A stretch of 64,000 nucleotides of DNA from JAAXGX01 sp965203565 (GCA_965203565.1 OZ241896.1:186001-250000); one strand, 5' to 3'. Positions 1 to 8,117 are shown, numbered from the stretch's first letter. A program made the numbers and translations. The notes: generated by a model not told the origin, from the sequence alone.

Positions 1-1
1 C

Positions 2-499
2 GAAGTCGTCGAGGGCGACGTCACGCGGCTCGACGTGGACGCAATCGTCAACGCCGCGAACGAGTCGCTGCTGGGCGGCGGCGGGGTGGACGGCGCGATC
101 CACCGCGCGGCCGGCCCCCGGCTTCTCGAAGAGTGCCGCGGGCTCGGCGGGCGCCCGACCGGCCAAGCCCGGATCACCGGAGCATACGACCTTCTCGCCC
201 GCTACGTCGTCCACACCGTCGGGCCGGTGTGGCGGGGCGGAGACCGCGGCGAGGACGGCCTGCTGGAGAGCTGCTACCGGGAATCGCTGCGGCTCGCGGC
301 GGAGCACGGCGCGCGGACCATCGCGTTTCCGGCCATTTCGACCGGCGTCTACCGCTTCCCTATCGCCCGCGCGGCTGGCATCGCGGTCCGCACGGTGACG
401 GCGGGGCTCGCGGAGCATCCTTCCATCCGGCGCGTCGTGCTCTGCTGCTTCGATGCCCGGTCGGCCGGCGTCTTCCGCGGGGCGTTGCAGGCTTCCTGA
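2..499 (+). CDS. Macro-domain protein (ADP-ribose/O-acetyl-ADP-ribose hydrolase type), 5' truncated by window edge
   Basis: The reading frame is open from base 2, so the start codon lies outside the window; a GTG at 35 is internal to the domain. The visible 165 residues form almost a whole macro domain. They carry the first-strand motif EGDVTRLDVDAIVNAAN, the glycine-rich loop LLGGGGVDGAIH, and the second ligand loop FPAISTGVYRFP. This is the YmdB/MacroD-like class that binds ADP-ribose and usually deacylates O-acetyl-ADP-ribose or removes ADP-ribose from proteins. The product should be cytosolic. Its 3' end abuts a remnant of an AAA ATPase on the opposite strand, and the whole neighbourhood is rich in defence genes, so a role in ADP-ribose-based conflict is possible but unproven. 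Confidence 0.93.
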   Translation, partial: EVVEGDVTRLDVDAIVNAANESLLGGGGVDGAIHRAAGPRLLEECRGLGGRPTGQARITGAYDLLARYVVHTVGPVWRGGDRGEDGLLESCYRESLRLAAEHGARTIAFPAISTGVYRFPIARAAGIAVRTVTAGLAEHPSIRRVVLCCFDARSAGVFRGALQAS

Positions 500-529
500 C
501 GGGTTCTGTCAGCCGGCGCGCCGCTGCTC

Positions 530-742
530 GAATGCAGCTTGCCCCATTCCTGCAGGAAGTACGGGTAGCAGCGGGTCTGCGCGAGGATGCGTTCCAGCGC
601 GTCGCCGGTGACCGTCACGCCTTCCGCCTGCGCGGGCTTCTCGATGGCGCGGCGCGCCGCCTCCGGCGTGAGCGGCCCGATCGCGAGGAAGTCGAACAAC
701 CGCTCCGCGTACGACTTGGCCCGGCCCGTGCGGGCGCGCAGT
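530..742 (-). pseudogene. Remnant of an AAA ATPase (C-terminal part of the ATPase core)
   Basis: On the minus strand the frame from 742 down to about 530 reads KSYAERLFDF, GPLTPEAARRAIEKPA and ILAQTRCYPYFLQEWGK. This is the winged-helix-proximal end of archaeal-type AAA ATPases (AAA_16/ATPase_2-like). No Walker motifs remain. Beyond 530 the frame runs into the antisense of the macro gene, so the C terminus is lost. On the other side the homology stops at the target duplication of the IS4 element (745-754). The sequence to the right of the IS (from 2226) does not resume an ATPase frame: it has an in-frame TAG, so the gene was already broken or was deleted around the insertion. Decayed fragment. 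Confidence 0.6.
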
Positions 743-744
743 TG

Positions 745-754
745 GGGCTAATCT
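745..754. repeat. Left target-site duplication of the IS4-family element
   Basis: GGGCTAATCT directly precedes the left inverted repeat and is repeated exactly at 2216-2225 after the right inverted repeat. Ten base pairs fits the 10-13 bp duplications typical of the IS4 family. Confidence 0.9.
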
Positions 755-770
755 CAATACTGTTGCTTTA
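755..770 (+). repeat. Left terminal inverted repeat of IS4 element
   Basis: CAATACTGTTGCTTTA, a perfect match to the reverse complement of 2200-2215. It contains the stop codon (TAA on the minus strand, 768-770) of the frame-restored transposase. Confidence 0.9.
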
Positions 771-945
771 GCGTTCTGGTGCAACAATGTGCGGCGTCCA
801 GTCCCACTTGCGGCGGGACACCGGGCCAGGGCGGCGGAGCGGGTAGCCGCTCATCTTCCGCTTGACGCAGCGCGGTTTCTTCTGACCGCGACTGGAGACC
901 GCTCGCTCTTCCAGAATCTCCTCCAGCACGCGGTCGTGGAGCTGC

Positions 946-2145
946 TCATGCGCCGAGGGGGGAAACGCCGGGGTGCTCGACACGGCGGCGCAAGACCCGC
1001 ACGGCGTGGACGAACGAAAGACGGTCCGGGTCCTCGTCCACCCTGCGGGCCGCCTTGTGGATCAGGCGCCGCACCGCGTAATGCGCCAGCATCAGACCGT
1101 GCACTTCCTGCAGCACCAGGTCCGGCGTCTTGCTGCGCAGGATGGCGCCGGGACCCAGGATGTGCGTCTTGACCTCATCATAGGTAGTTTCCACTTCCCA
1201 ACGCTCATGGTACAGGGCGGCCATCTCGGCCGCCGGCGCAACGGCCGGGTCGAGCAGAGTGGTGGCCAGGCGGTAGACCTCGCCGCTGGCGCCGTCCAGC
1301 GTGTACTCGACGACCCGCACGGGGCAGACGCCCCGACTGCGCCGGCGGTCCTGTCCGCTGCCCCGGAGCATGCTCCGGTAGGAACCGTCGGCGAAGCGTT
1401 CCAGTACCGGCAGGCGCAGATTCGCCTTCATGCGCCACAGCAGGTCGGCGCCGGTGTCCGACGCCCGCCGCCAGAGTGGGAAGCCACAATAGCCCCGGTC
1501 CGCCAGCACCAGCATCCCCGCCGACAACCACGGCAGCAGCGTCTCGACCTGCGTCTCCTCCGACTCGCCATACGCCCCCGCCCGCCAGGCGAACGCCGCC
1601 CGCGTCCCCAACTCCACCAGCGCCGTCAAGCGCACCTGCGGGAAAGCGGCACGGCCCCGTGACGCCCCGGGCGCCCCGAACGTCTCCCGGTTCCCCGCCT
1701 CGTCCGGCACGTTCAACGCCGACCCGTCGAACGCTACCAGGCGACGGTTGCGATACCACGCCCCGCGCGTCGCCGGATCCGCCAGCGGCTTGACCCGCAC
1801 CGCGCGCAACGCCTCGAACGGTTCCGGTCCCAAGCGCGCACGCGCACGCGAAATCGACGACTTTCCCGACACCCGCAACGCCGCCGAGTCCGACGACACC
1901 CAACGCAGTCCCTCCAGCAAGCAGCGCAGCACCTCCCGCGCCGACACCGACCGGAACAGCCCCAGAGCCACGACGTAATACACCATCGCTTCGGCCGGCA
2001 GATCTCGCTGCCGACGGCTTGCCCGACCACACGAAGCCAACGCCGCGCGCACCGACGTGATCGGGTACACTTGCGCGAGCACCCCGATGCTCAAATAGTC
2101 CGACAGCCGAGGACCACCAGGCAGAACCGCTTGTGTTCGGGACAT
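946..2145 (-). CDS. IS4-family transposase, C terminus frameshifted
   Basis: DDE transposase of 399 residues as sequenced. The start is ATG at 2145 (MSRTQAVLPGG), chosen because it lies inside the element; an open frame continues upstream across the IS end and is not meaningful. Catalytic aspartates are in LVAFDGSALNVPD and LVLADRGYCG. The IS4 YREK signature is visible as YHERWEVETTYDEVK. The frame stops at 946, just after a run of six G (957-962, plus strand). Shifting frame at that run restores the expected tail HEQLHDRVLEEILEER followed by KRKMSGYPLRRPG, ending at the TAA (768-770) in the left inverted repeat. A one-base change in the homopolymer therefore truncates the protein by about 60 residues, either a real mutation or a sequencing error. 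Confidence 0.9.
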   Translation of the reverse strand: MSRTQAVLPGGPRLSDYLSIGVLAQVYPITSVRAALASCGRASRRQRDLPAEAMVYYVVALGLFRSVSAREVLRCLLEGLRWVSSDSAALRVSGKSSISRARARLGPEPFEALRAVRVKPLADPATRGAWYRNRRLVAFDGSALNVPDEAGNRETFGAPGASRGRAAFPQVRLTALVELGTRAAFAWRAGAYGESEETQVETLLPWLSAGMLVLADRGYCGFPLWRRASDTGADLLWRMKANLRLPVLERFADGSYRSMLRGSGQDRRRSRGVCPVRVVEYTLDGASGEVYRLATTLLDPAVAPAAEMAALYHERWEVETTYDEVKTHILGPGAILRSKTPDLVLQEVHGLMLAHYAVRRLIHKAARRVDEDPDRLSFVHAVRVLRRRVEHPGVSPLGA

Positions 2146-2199
2146 CCACCCCTCCGCGTTTCCCGCCTTTTCGGGACAGCATACAGGAGGCGTGAGTCT

Positions 2200-2215
2200 T
2201 AAAGCAACAGTATTG
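2200..2215 (-). repeat. Right terminal inverted repeat of IS4 element
   Basis: TAAAGCAACAGTATTG, the exact reverse complement of the left repeat. Confidence 0.9.
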
Positions 2216-2225
2216 GGGCTAATCT
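2216..2225. repeat. Right target-site duplication of the IS4-family element
   Basis: GGGCTAATCT, identical to 745-754. Confidence 0.9.
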
Positions 2226-2530
2226 CGATCAAACTTACGGCTGGCTTGGCCGTCCGGCGCCGTTGCGGCGCCCGGCCGCGGGGCGCCGCTGACTCCCAGC
2301 CGGTGGAAGCTCGCCCGGTCGCTGAATGCGGCAACGCCGGTTGACATCCTGCAACGGACCATCGGCGCGGGCCGACGGGAACGGCGGCGACGCCTCTCTC
2401 TCGCCCGGTCAGGAACGTTTCTTGCCTGTCTCCTTGGGCGTGCCGCAGAAACCGGTCGGTCGGCGCGCCGAGACGGTGGCGCCGCCTGGCGGCCGGCCGG
2501 CGACGCGCGCAATTCTCCGGAGGTCCTCCC
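2226..2530. other. Gene-free stretch right of the IS4 element
   Basis: About 300 bp in which I see no convincing coding region on either strand. The last bases carry a Shine-Dalgarno sequence (GGAGGTCC) for the ligase gene that follows. No terminator or clear promoter hexamers were recognised. Confidence 0.5.
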
Positions 2531-3364
2531 ATGCGACGACTGTGGATCATCACGCTGGCGCTTCTGATCGTCCCGGCCGCCGGCGCCGGCCAGCCGGAAC
2601 CGCCCGCGGTGGCGCTGGCCGGCGTCTACCGCGAGGGCGTCGACCTCACGCGCTACTGGGTGAGCGAGAAGCTCGACGGCGTGCGGGCGCGGTGGGACGG
2701 TGAGGCGCTGTACTCCCGGCGGGGCGCCCGCTTCCACGCGCCCCCGTGGTTCACCGAGGGATTTCCGCGCGAGCCGCTCGACGGCGAGCTGTGGCTCGGC
2801 CGCGGGACCTTCGAGACGCTGTCCGGCATCGTGCGCCGGGCGACCCCCGACGACGAGGCGTGGCGCAACGTCCGGTTCATGGTGTTCGACCTGCCGGCGG
2901 ACCCCGCGGACTTCGACGGCCGCCTGCGGCGCTTGCGGGCGCTGTTCGCCCGGAACGCGTCTCCGCACGTCGCGCTGGTGGAGCAGTTCCGGGTGGCGGA
3001 CCACGCCGAATTGACGGCTGCGCTGGACCGGGTCGTGTCCGCCGGCGGCGAGGGCCTGATGCTGCACGAGGGCAGCGCGCGCTACCGGGCCGGACGCTCG
3101 AACGACCTGCTGAAGGTGAAGCGCCACGAGGACGCCGAGGCGGTCGTCGTCGCGCATCTGCCGGGCCGCGGAAAGTACGCCGGCATGCTCGGCTCGCTGC
3201 TGGTGGAGACGCCCGACGGCCGCCGCTTTCGGCTCGGGTCCGGCTTCTCGGACGAGCAACGCCGCCGGCCGCCGCCCGTCGGCGCGACCGTCACCTACAA
3301 GCACTACGGAACCACGCGCAACGGCATCCCGCGGTTCGCCAGCTTTCTGCGCGTGCGCCACTGA
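2531..3364 (+). CDS. Secreted/periplasmic ATP-dependent DNA ligase (LigE-type)
   Basis: 277 residues. The N terminus is a signal peptide (MRRLWIITLALLIVPAAGA, cleavage near 19-21). It is followed by a minimal nucleotidyltransferase-plus-OB-fold ligase with no extra DNA-binding domain. Visible ligase motifs are I with the adenylated lysine (SEKLDG, Lys47), III (LDGELW, about 83-88), IV (GGEGLMLHEG, about 170-178) and V (DLLKVKRHED, about 192-201). The OB fold follows, ending in YKHYGTTRNGIPRFASFLRVR. Size, leader and motif spacing match Lig E, a class proposed to seal nicks in the periplasm, possibly in incoming DNA. A GGAGG Shine-Dalgarno about 10 bp upstream supports the ATG at 2531. No partner gene is adjacent; the gene sits between two insertion sequences. 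Confidence 0.9.
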   Translation: MRRLWIITLALLIVPAAGAGQPEPPAVALAGVYREGVDLTRYWVSEKLDGVRARWDGEALYSRRGARFHAPPWFTEGFPREPLDGELWLGRGTFETLSGIVRRATPDDEAWRNVRFMVFDLPADPADFDGRLRRLRALFARNASPHVALVEQFRVADHAELTAALDRVVSAGGEGLMLHEGSARYRAGRSNDLLKVKRHEDAEAVVVAHLPGRGKYAGMLGSLLVETPDGRRFRLGSGFSDEQRRRPPPVGATVTYKHYGTTRNGIPRFASFLRVRH

Positions 3365-3469
3365 CGAGCCGCGCGTGGGCCGCGGCGAAACCGCCTGCCG
3401 GCGGGGGTGAGGAGCGGCGTTCCCCGATTGACGCGCGTGGCGGCGGCGCCGCCCGGGCTGCCGCGGCCG

Positions 3470-3691
3470 CTACTGGCGGGTGAGGGTCAGCGTCCCCTGA
3501 TCGACGGCCGGCGCCTGGCGCGACTCGTTGGTCGTCCACGTCCCCTCCAGGGTCGTCCGACTGAAGGACGTGACCGTCACCGCGATCGCACAATCGGCGC
3601 TGCCGAAGTAGCGCACAAACGCGGCGAGTTCCCTTGTCCAGGTGCTGAGCACCGGGAGCCGCGCGGCGGCGCACCGGGTCTCGGAGCACAT
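3470..3691 (-). pseudogene. Possible C-terminal fragment of a small beta-rich secreted or lipoprotein-like hypothetical protein
   Basis: The last ~55 residues of this short frame read like a genuine protein end, with beta-strand pattern FVRYFGSADC, SRTTLEGTW and a terminal GTLTLTRQ. This resembles the end of lipocalin-like hypothetical proteins. No start, leader or N-terminal domain can be found upstream, and the first residues overlap other frames. I treat it as a possible remnant with no function assigned. Confidence 0.25.
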
Positions 3692-3877
3692 GCTGGCCGC
3701 CTGGCGCGATCTGAATCATCTCGCGGCGGGACCGGAAGCCCTGACCTTCGTTTCGCTGTTCGACGCCGCGGCGGACGTCTGGCGGACGAGGACTTCCGGC
3801 TGGTCGAGCCGCTGTCGACGGTGTCGCGCTGGTCGCGGCCGGACGAGTTCGCGGCCGTGTTGCGCGACGCGGCATGA
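3686..3877 (+). pseudogene. Frameshifted remnant of an unrecognised protein
   Basis: Two frames read protein-like in sequence: HMLAAWRDLNHLAAGPEALTFV up to about 3775, then, after a one-base shift near 3775-3785, LADEDFRLVEPLSTVSRWSR and DEFAAVLRDAA ending at TGA 3875-3877. The join suggests a degraded gene end. I do not recognise the family. The last 18 bases begin the repeat block that recurs upstream of the type III mod gene (14385 onward). Confidence 0.3.
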
Positions 3878-3902
3878 CGGCCGCCGGCGCCTTCCGAGCG
3901 CG
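3860..3902 (+). repeat. Repeat block copy A, left part (same block as upstream of the type III mod gene)
   Basis: Begins with TTGCGCGACGCGGCA and continues through CTTCCGAGCGCGG into the target duplication (3903-3911). It matches 14385 onward and 14484 onward with few differences. The block is interrupted by the IS21 element and resumes at 6562. Confidence 0.75.
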
Positions 3903-3911
3903 GCCTCGGAC
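3903..3911. repeat. Left target-site duplication of the IS21-family element
   Basis: GCCTCGGAC, repeated at 6553-6561. If the element ends are set one base wider the duplication is 8 bp. Removing one copy plus the element restores a continuous match to the uninterrupted block at about 14420-14445. Confidence 0.85.
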
Positions 3912-3965
3912 TGGAAATGGCCACGTGAAAAGGGACCCCTGCGGCCACGTGAAAAGGGACCCCCC
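3912..3965 (+). repeat. Left multiple terminal repeats of IS21 element
   Basis: Two copies of the core CACGTGAAAAGGGACCCC, at about 3922-3939 and 3946-3963. They mirror two inverted copies at the right end. Confidence 0.85.
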
Positions 3966-4145
3966 AGTTTCCGTCAACCGGTCAATCGATGTCCTCCTTC
4001 TTGGATGAAGAGTGTTTTCGGGTTGTCGGACGTGATCTGGCTGTGACCGTGTGCTCGCCGGCGCGCACACGGTCACGCTGCCGGGGCCGACAGCGCGGGT
4101 CGTCGTCGCCCGCGTTGGGCATTCGCCGCGCGCGATCCGGAGCCA

Positions 4146-4931
4146 TCAGCGGGCTCCCTTCTTGCCGGCGGCCGGCCTGCGGTTCCGCTTTGCGGCGGCC
4201 AGCCGGTAGCTGTCGCCGGTGGTCTGCAGTACCGCCGCGTGGTGCACGATGCGGTCGATGACCGCGGCGGCTGCGGTCGGGTCAAGGAAGACTTCGGACC
4301 AGCGCGCGAACGGCAGATTCGTCGTCACCACCAGGCTCCGGCGTTCGTAGCGCTGGCTGATGAAGCCGAACAGCAGGTCAGCGCCGGCCTTGTCGAAGGG
4401 CACGTAGCCGAGTTCGTCCAGGATGACGACGTCGCAGCGGGCGAGTTGGGCGAGCTTGCGGGCGAGACGGCCCTGCTGCTGCGCTTCGACGAGCAGCGTG
4501 ACCAGTTCGGCGGCGGTCACGAACCGCACCCGGTAGTCGTGCTGACAGCAGGCCATCCCCAGGGCGATGGACAGGTGCGTCTTCCCGGTGCCGACGCCGC
4601 CGACGAACACGACGTTGGCGGCGTCGGCGACGAAGCGGCAGTCGAAGACCTGCAGGATCGCGCTGCGGTCGAGGTCGGGCTGCGCCTCGAACGAGAAGGC
4701 GTCCAGCGTCTTGAGCATCGGGAAACGGGCGTCCTGGATGCGGCGCTGGATACGCCGCTCCCGGCGTCCGGTCACCTCCAGGTGCGCCAGTTGCGCCAGA
4801 TAGTCGGCGGGCGGTTGACGCTGGCGGGCGGCCTGCTCGGCGAGCGGCCGCCACTGAGCCGTGATCGTCGACAGGCACAGCGTCTTCAGGTCCGCAGCCA
4901 GATGCGGAGGTTCGATGATCGCGGCGGCCAT
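4146..4931 (-). CDS. istB: IstB-like ATP-binding protein of IS21 element
   Basis: 261 residues, AAA+ ATPase that assists the IstA transposase in target capture. Walker A is GGVGTGKTH (about 112-120) and Walker B is VVILDELGYV (about 169-178). The N-terminal helical segment is typical of IstB (LKTLCLSTITAQWRPLAEQA). The ATG at 4931 overlaps the istA stop by one base (TGATG), indicating translational coupling. The length is normal for the family and no frame disruption was seen. Confidence 0.95.
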   Translation of the reverse strand: MAAAIIEPPHLAADLKTLCLSTITAQWRPLAEQAARQRQPPADYLAQLAHLEVTGRRERRIQRRIQDARFPMLKTLDAFSFEAQPDLDRSAILQVFDCRFVADAANVVFVGGVGTGKTHLSIALGMACCQHDYRVRFVTAAELVTLLVEAQQQGRLARKLAQLARCDVVILDELGYVPFDKAGADLLFGFISQRYERRSLVVTTNLPFARWSEVFLDPTAAAAVIDRIVHHAAVLQTTGDSYRLAAAKRNRRPAAGKKGAR

Positions 4932-6403
4932 CAGCAGGAACCCTCCACCAGCGCGTCATACGACGACAGCGTCGGAGCGGGGACGGTGACCCGCGCCAGT
5001 TCCGGACGCACGGCGGCGGCCGGCGGGCAGACTGGCGGCGGACCGGCCTGCTGCTGCCGCAGGAGGAGGCGCACCGTCTCCAGACGCGGCGAATGGCGCT
5101 CGAGGGCGGCGGTCACCGCGCGCTCGACCGCCGCCGCCGGGTGCGTCTCCAGCAACCGCAGCATCCGGACCCACTCCTGATCGGGCTTGCGCGTGCGCCG
5201 GGCGAGTTCGTCCCGCACGCGCCGCCACACCGGGGCCAGCCGCCAGCCCTGCAGCGCCGTCGCCTCGGCCGCAGCCCGGTGCTTGCGCTCGAGCAGCGGC
5301 AGCACGTGCAGCGCATCGAGCACCTTCGCGCCCCGGACGAACACGCGGCGATGCCGCGCGATCACCTCCGCGCCGGCCGTGATCACCACCCGGTCGTGGA
5401 ACAGCTGCACCCACACCGGCCGGTAGGCGTGGCGGATCGGCGCCGAATACGCCACCTGGTCCACGCGGACGTGCCCGAACTTGTCGGCCACCCGCGCGAC
5501 GACGCGGCAGGTGGCCGGCAGGTGAACGGGCAGCGCCCGCAGGCGCCGCCGCTCCTCCGCCAATGCCTCCTCGACCGAGCGTCCGTCGTCGAGATGGCGC
5601 AGCGGCAGATCCGCCTCCAGCTCCGTGATGATCGCCGCGTTGAGCGCCGACCAGCTCTCGACCGCCGGCCGCGGCCGGAACACCAGGTTGCGGACGTACT
5701 TCACGCCGCCCTCCACCGAACCCTTCTCCCACCCCTTGCCCGGCGCGCAGAACTCCGCCCGGAACGGATACCCGCCCCGGAACGCCTCGAACGCCTCGGT
5801 CCGCACCCGGTCCCGGCCCGCCAACACCTGCTTGACGGCCAGAGAGGTGTTGTCCAGAACGACGCGGCCCGCGACGCCCCCGAAATACTGAAACGCCGAC
5901 GCGATGCCGTCGAGCAGCGACTCGACCCGCTCGACCGGATACGCCTTCGCAAAATACGCGTTGGAGAACGGCAGCGCCGCCACCAGATACTTGACCTTGC
6001 ACGGCGCGCCGGCGATCTCGACCCACGACTCGCCGAAGTCGACCTCCATCGTCGTGCCCGGCTGTACGCTCCGGTGCACGAATGCCTCCCGAGACGTACC
6101 GGCCGCCCGCAACGCCGCGACGTAGCGGCGCACCGTCCGGGCCGGAACCGGTCCCGTCATCGGCAACAGCAGCCGGCGAATCCGTTGGGCGGTCAACCGC
6201 GGCTCCGCGCACAGCCACCGCTCGATCTGACCCCGCCACGGATCGAGGCGCCTCGGCCGCAGCGACGACACCCGCGCCGGCGGTGTCGGGCGGCCGATCG
6301 CCCGGCGCACCGTCTTGACGTCCAACTGCAACCGCCGCGCAATCTCCTTCTTCGAAACGCCTTCCGCCAGATGCATCTGGCGGATCTCGGCCCACTGGGA
6401 CAT
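4931..6403 (-). CDS. istA: IstA-like DDE transposase of IS21 element
   Basis: 490 residues from the ATG at 6403. The frame also allows GTG at 6412, but ATG 6403 has an ideal Shine-Dalgarno (GAGGTGATC) just upstream. The N-terminal helix-turn-helix is EGVSKKEIARRLQLDVKTVRRA. The DDE residues lie in TMEVDFGES, VVLDNTSLAV and EKGSVEGGVKY, with full IstA spacing. The C-terminal beta-barrel and DNA-binding part follow. The gene appears intact and is followed by istB with a one-base overlap. Confidence 0.95.
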   Translation of the reverse strand: MSQWAEIRQMHLAEGVSKKEIARRLQLDVKTVRRAIGRPTPPARVSSLRPRRLDPWRGQIERWLCAEPRLTAQRIRRLLLPMTGPVPARTVRRYVAALRAAGTSREAFVHRSVQPGTTMEVDFGESWVEIAGAPCKVKYLVAALPFSNAYFAKAYPVERVESLLDGIASAFQYFGGVAGRVVLDNTSLAVKQVLAGRDRVRTEAFEAFRGGYPFRAEFCAPGKGWEKGSVEGGVKYVRNLVFRPRPAVESWSALNAAIITELEADLPLRHLDDGRSVEEALAEERRRLRALPVHLPATCRVVARVADKFGHVRVDQVAYSAPIRHAYRPVWVQLFHDRVVITAGAEVIARHRRVFVRGAKVLDALHVLPLLERKHRAAAEATALQGWRLAPVWRRVRDELARRTRKPDQEWVRMLRLLETHPAAAVERAVTAALERHSPRLETVRLLLRQQQAGPPPVCPPAAAVRPELARVTVPAPTLSSYDALVEGSC

Positions 6404-6499
6404 CCTGATCACCTCTGCGTCCTCCCGGCTTAGACGACGAGACGACCGTGTCTCGCCCCTGCGATCTTCGCCAGGCGATCGCTGTCTCCCAACTGCTCA

Positions 6500-6552
6500 G
6501 GGGGTCCCTTTTCACATGGCCACGGGGGTCCCTTTTCATCTTGCCATTACCA
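6500..6552 (-). repeat. Right multiple terminal repeats of IS21 element
   Basis: Two inverted copies of the end core, GGGGTCCCTTTTCACATGGC at about 6501-6520 and GGGGGTCCCTTTTCATC at about 6524-6540. The second leads to the terminal CCA at 6550-6552. Confidence 0.85.
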
Positions 6553-6561
6553 GCCTCGGAC
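6553..6561. repeat. Right target-site duplication of the IS21-family element
   Basis: GCCTCGGAC, identical to 3903-3911. Confidence 0.85.
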
Positions 6562-6714
6562 GCCGACCCGTCCGGCGCCGATGCGCCCGTCGCCGGACGC
6601 GGCGCGAGTGGTATCCTGATCGCGATCGGCGGCGGCAGGGTGTCCGTTGCGCCGCGCCGCGCCCCCCGAAAGCATCCCGCCATGCCGTCACTCCAGTTCA
6701 AGGGCCGGGTCTTT
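6562..6714 (+). repeat. Repeat block copy A, right part: duplicated upstream region and first 11 codons of the type III mod gene
   Basis: This segment matches about 14535-14677. Shared landmarks are GCGCGAGTGGTATCCTGAT, GGGTGTCCG, GCATCCCGCC and the start ATGCCGTC(A/G)CTCCAG. The match ends abruptly after CCGGGTCTT at about 6714. The conserved TATCCT about 75 bp before the ATG could be part of the mod promoter, but no -35 box was recognised. The duplication joins up across the IS21 element with 3860-3902. Confidence 0.85.
6682..6714 (+). pseudogene. 5' end of a second, broken type III mod gene (codons 1-11)
   Basis: The ATG at 6682 and the following ten codons encode MPSLQFKGRVF, identical to the start of the intact mod gene at 14645. 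The next base begins unrelated sequence. The continuation of the same mod gene (from codon 21) is found 5.4 kb away at 12124, so a cassette separates the two pieces. Confidence 0.8.
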
Positions 6715-6820
6715 CGTCCAGACTCGCCTGCGCTGCTTGGCATGGGGGTCGAACGGAAGTGCTGCGGTGCTCGGCGGAAACGCGGTCACCGGACACGCCG
6801 CGGCAGGTAGCGATCACGTC

Positions 6821-8117
6821 ATGAGGGCGCTGCTTCCCTACGTACTCGAACTGGAACGACAAATGAGCACGCCGTGTCTTTCTGGACCGCAATGGGAAGC
6901 TATGGTGCGACCGCTGTCTGGACGGCGGACCGTCCCGTGAACTGCGAGACATCGTCTCGCTGGCGGACCTGAGGGAGCAAGGCGCGTTCTTCACCGGTCC
7001 TGAACTGGGACGGAGAGCGGCGCTCGCGTTCGGCCCTCCAACCGCTGACGAATCGGTGTACTTCGATCCTGCCTGCGGCGTGGGGGACCTGCTGCTGGCC
7101 GCGGCCGGCCGGTTGCCGCTGGCGCCCACGGCTGCCGAAACGCTTGCGCTCTGGGGCAACCGTCTGGCGGGATGCGATCTGGCGCCGGTGTTCGTCCGGG
7201 CCGCAAAGGCACGCCTTGCCCTGCTGGCCATGCGCCGTCGCGGCCACCGCGAGCAGATTGCGCCGGAAACGGTCCATGAACTGTTGCCGGCGATAACAGT
7301 CGGTGATGCAATGCGCTGTCCCGATCGCTACGCGGTAGCGGACCGGATCGTGATGAACCCGCCGTTCCGCGCCATCGGCGCGCCGGCCGGCTGTGCGTGG
7401 TCGGCCGGCCGCACCAACTCGGCCGCCCTTTTCGTGGAATCAGCGCTGCTCAACGCACGGGCAGGAACCCGGGTTGCGGCCATTCTTCCTGACGTCCTGC
7501 GCTCGGGAAGCCGCTACCGGCGCTGGCGGCGCATGGTGGGTGAAAATGCGATCGTGGATGAGATCGTTCCCTGCGGACTGTTCGATCGCCATGCCGACGT
7601 CGACGTCTTCCTGCTGCGTCTGACCGTCGACAACGGCAGGAACGTGCGAACCGACGTCGAATGGGCCCGCGTCGACAGCGACCGTGGCGCCACCGTGGCG
7701 AGCTACTTCAAGGTGCGCGTCGGCACGGTCGTGCCCCATCGCCACGGGGAGACCGGGCCGAAACATCCCTACGTGCACGCAAGGTCGTTGCCGCCCTGGG
7801 AGGCGGTCTTGAAGATTCCAGAGACACGACGCTTCACGGGAACGGTGTTCAGACCGCCGTTCGTCGCCATCAGGCGTACGTCCGGTCCCCGCGACCGGAG
7901 CAGAGCGGTGGCGACGATCGTACGCGGCAGGCGAGCGGTGGCAGTCGAAAATCACGTCATCGTGTGCCTGCCCGAAGACGGCTCGATCGAACGGTGTCGG
8001 GCACTGCTGGCGCGCCTGCGCAGCAGCAGGACCGACGACTGGCTCAACCGGCGCATCAGGTGTCGGCGCCTGACCACCTCGGCCGTTGCCGGGGTCCCCT
8101 GGTGGGAAGAGCCATGA
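6821..8117 (+). CDS. N-6/N-4 DNA methyltransferase-like protein of the GHKL/response-regulator cassette (start uncertain)
   Basis: S-adenosylmethionine-dependent DNA methylase core. It contains REQGAFFTGPEL (motif X region), FDPACGVGDLLL (motif I) and VMNPPFRAI (motif IV, NPPF). There is no recognisable target-recognition or nuclease domain in the remaining 250 residues. The frame is open from 6867 (after a TGA at 6864) without any ATG; the first GTG (7056) would cut off the motif X segment. An ATG at 6821 in another frame opens a protein-like stretch (MRALLPYVLELERQMST), so a one-base frameshift near 6863-6880 probably hides the true start. The stop overlaps the next gene by ATGA. It may protect host DNA or mark DNA for the neighbouring ATPase. 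Confidence 0.78.

Larger units (their letters stand above)
755..2215 (-). mobile_element. IS4-family insertion sequence, complete, 1461 bp
   Basis: The element is bounded by perfect 16-bp inverted repeats: CAATACTGTTGCTTTA at 755-770 and its reverse complement at 2200-2215. These are flanked by the 10-bp duplication GGGCTAATCT. It carries one transposase gene on the minus strand. The transposase C-terminal frame ends on a stop codon (TAA, 768-770) inside the left repeat. The intact ends and identical target duplication suggest a fairly recent insertion. It landed at the edge of an AAA ATPase remnant. The transposase has a frameshift near its C terminus, so the copy may no longer move by itself. 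Confidence 0.92.
3912..6552 (-). mobile_element. IS21-family insertion sequence, complete, about 2.64 kb
   Basis: The ends are TGG...CCA. Left: TGGAAATGGCCACGTG followed by AAAAGGGACCCC. Right, read inward: TGGTAATGGCAAGATG followed by AAAAGGGACCCC. Each end carries a second copy of the core (gtgaaaagggaccccc) about 24 bp further in, the multiple-terminal-repeat layout of IS21. It encodes istA and istB in that order on the minus strand with a 1-bp overlap. An 8-9 bp target duplication flanks it. Both genes look intact, so the element may be active. Confidence 0.93.

Noticed and set aside
6863..6940. MSTPCLSGPQWEAM as a separate small protein
   Set aside because: It overlaps the methylase N-terminal frame and has no function-like features; better explained as the pre-frameshift start of the methylase.
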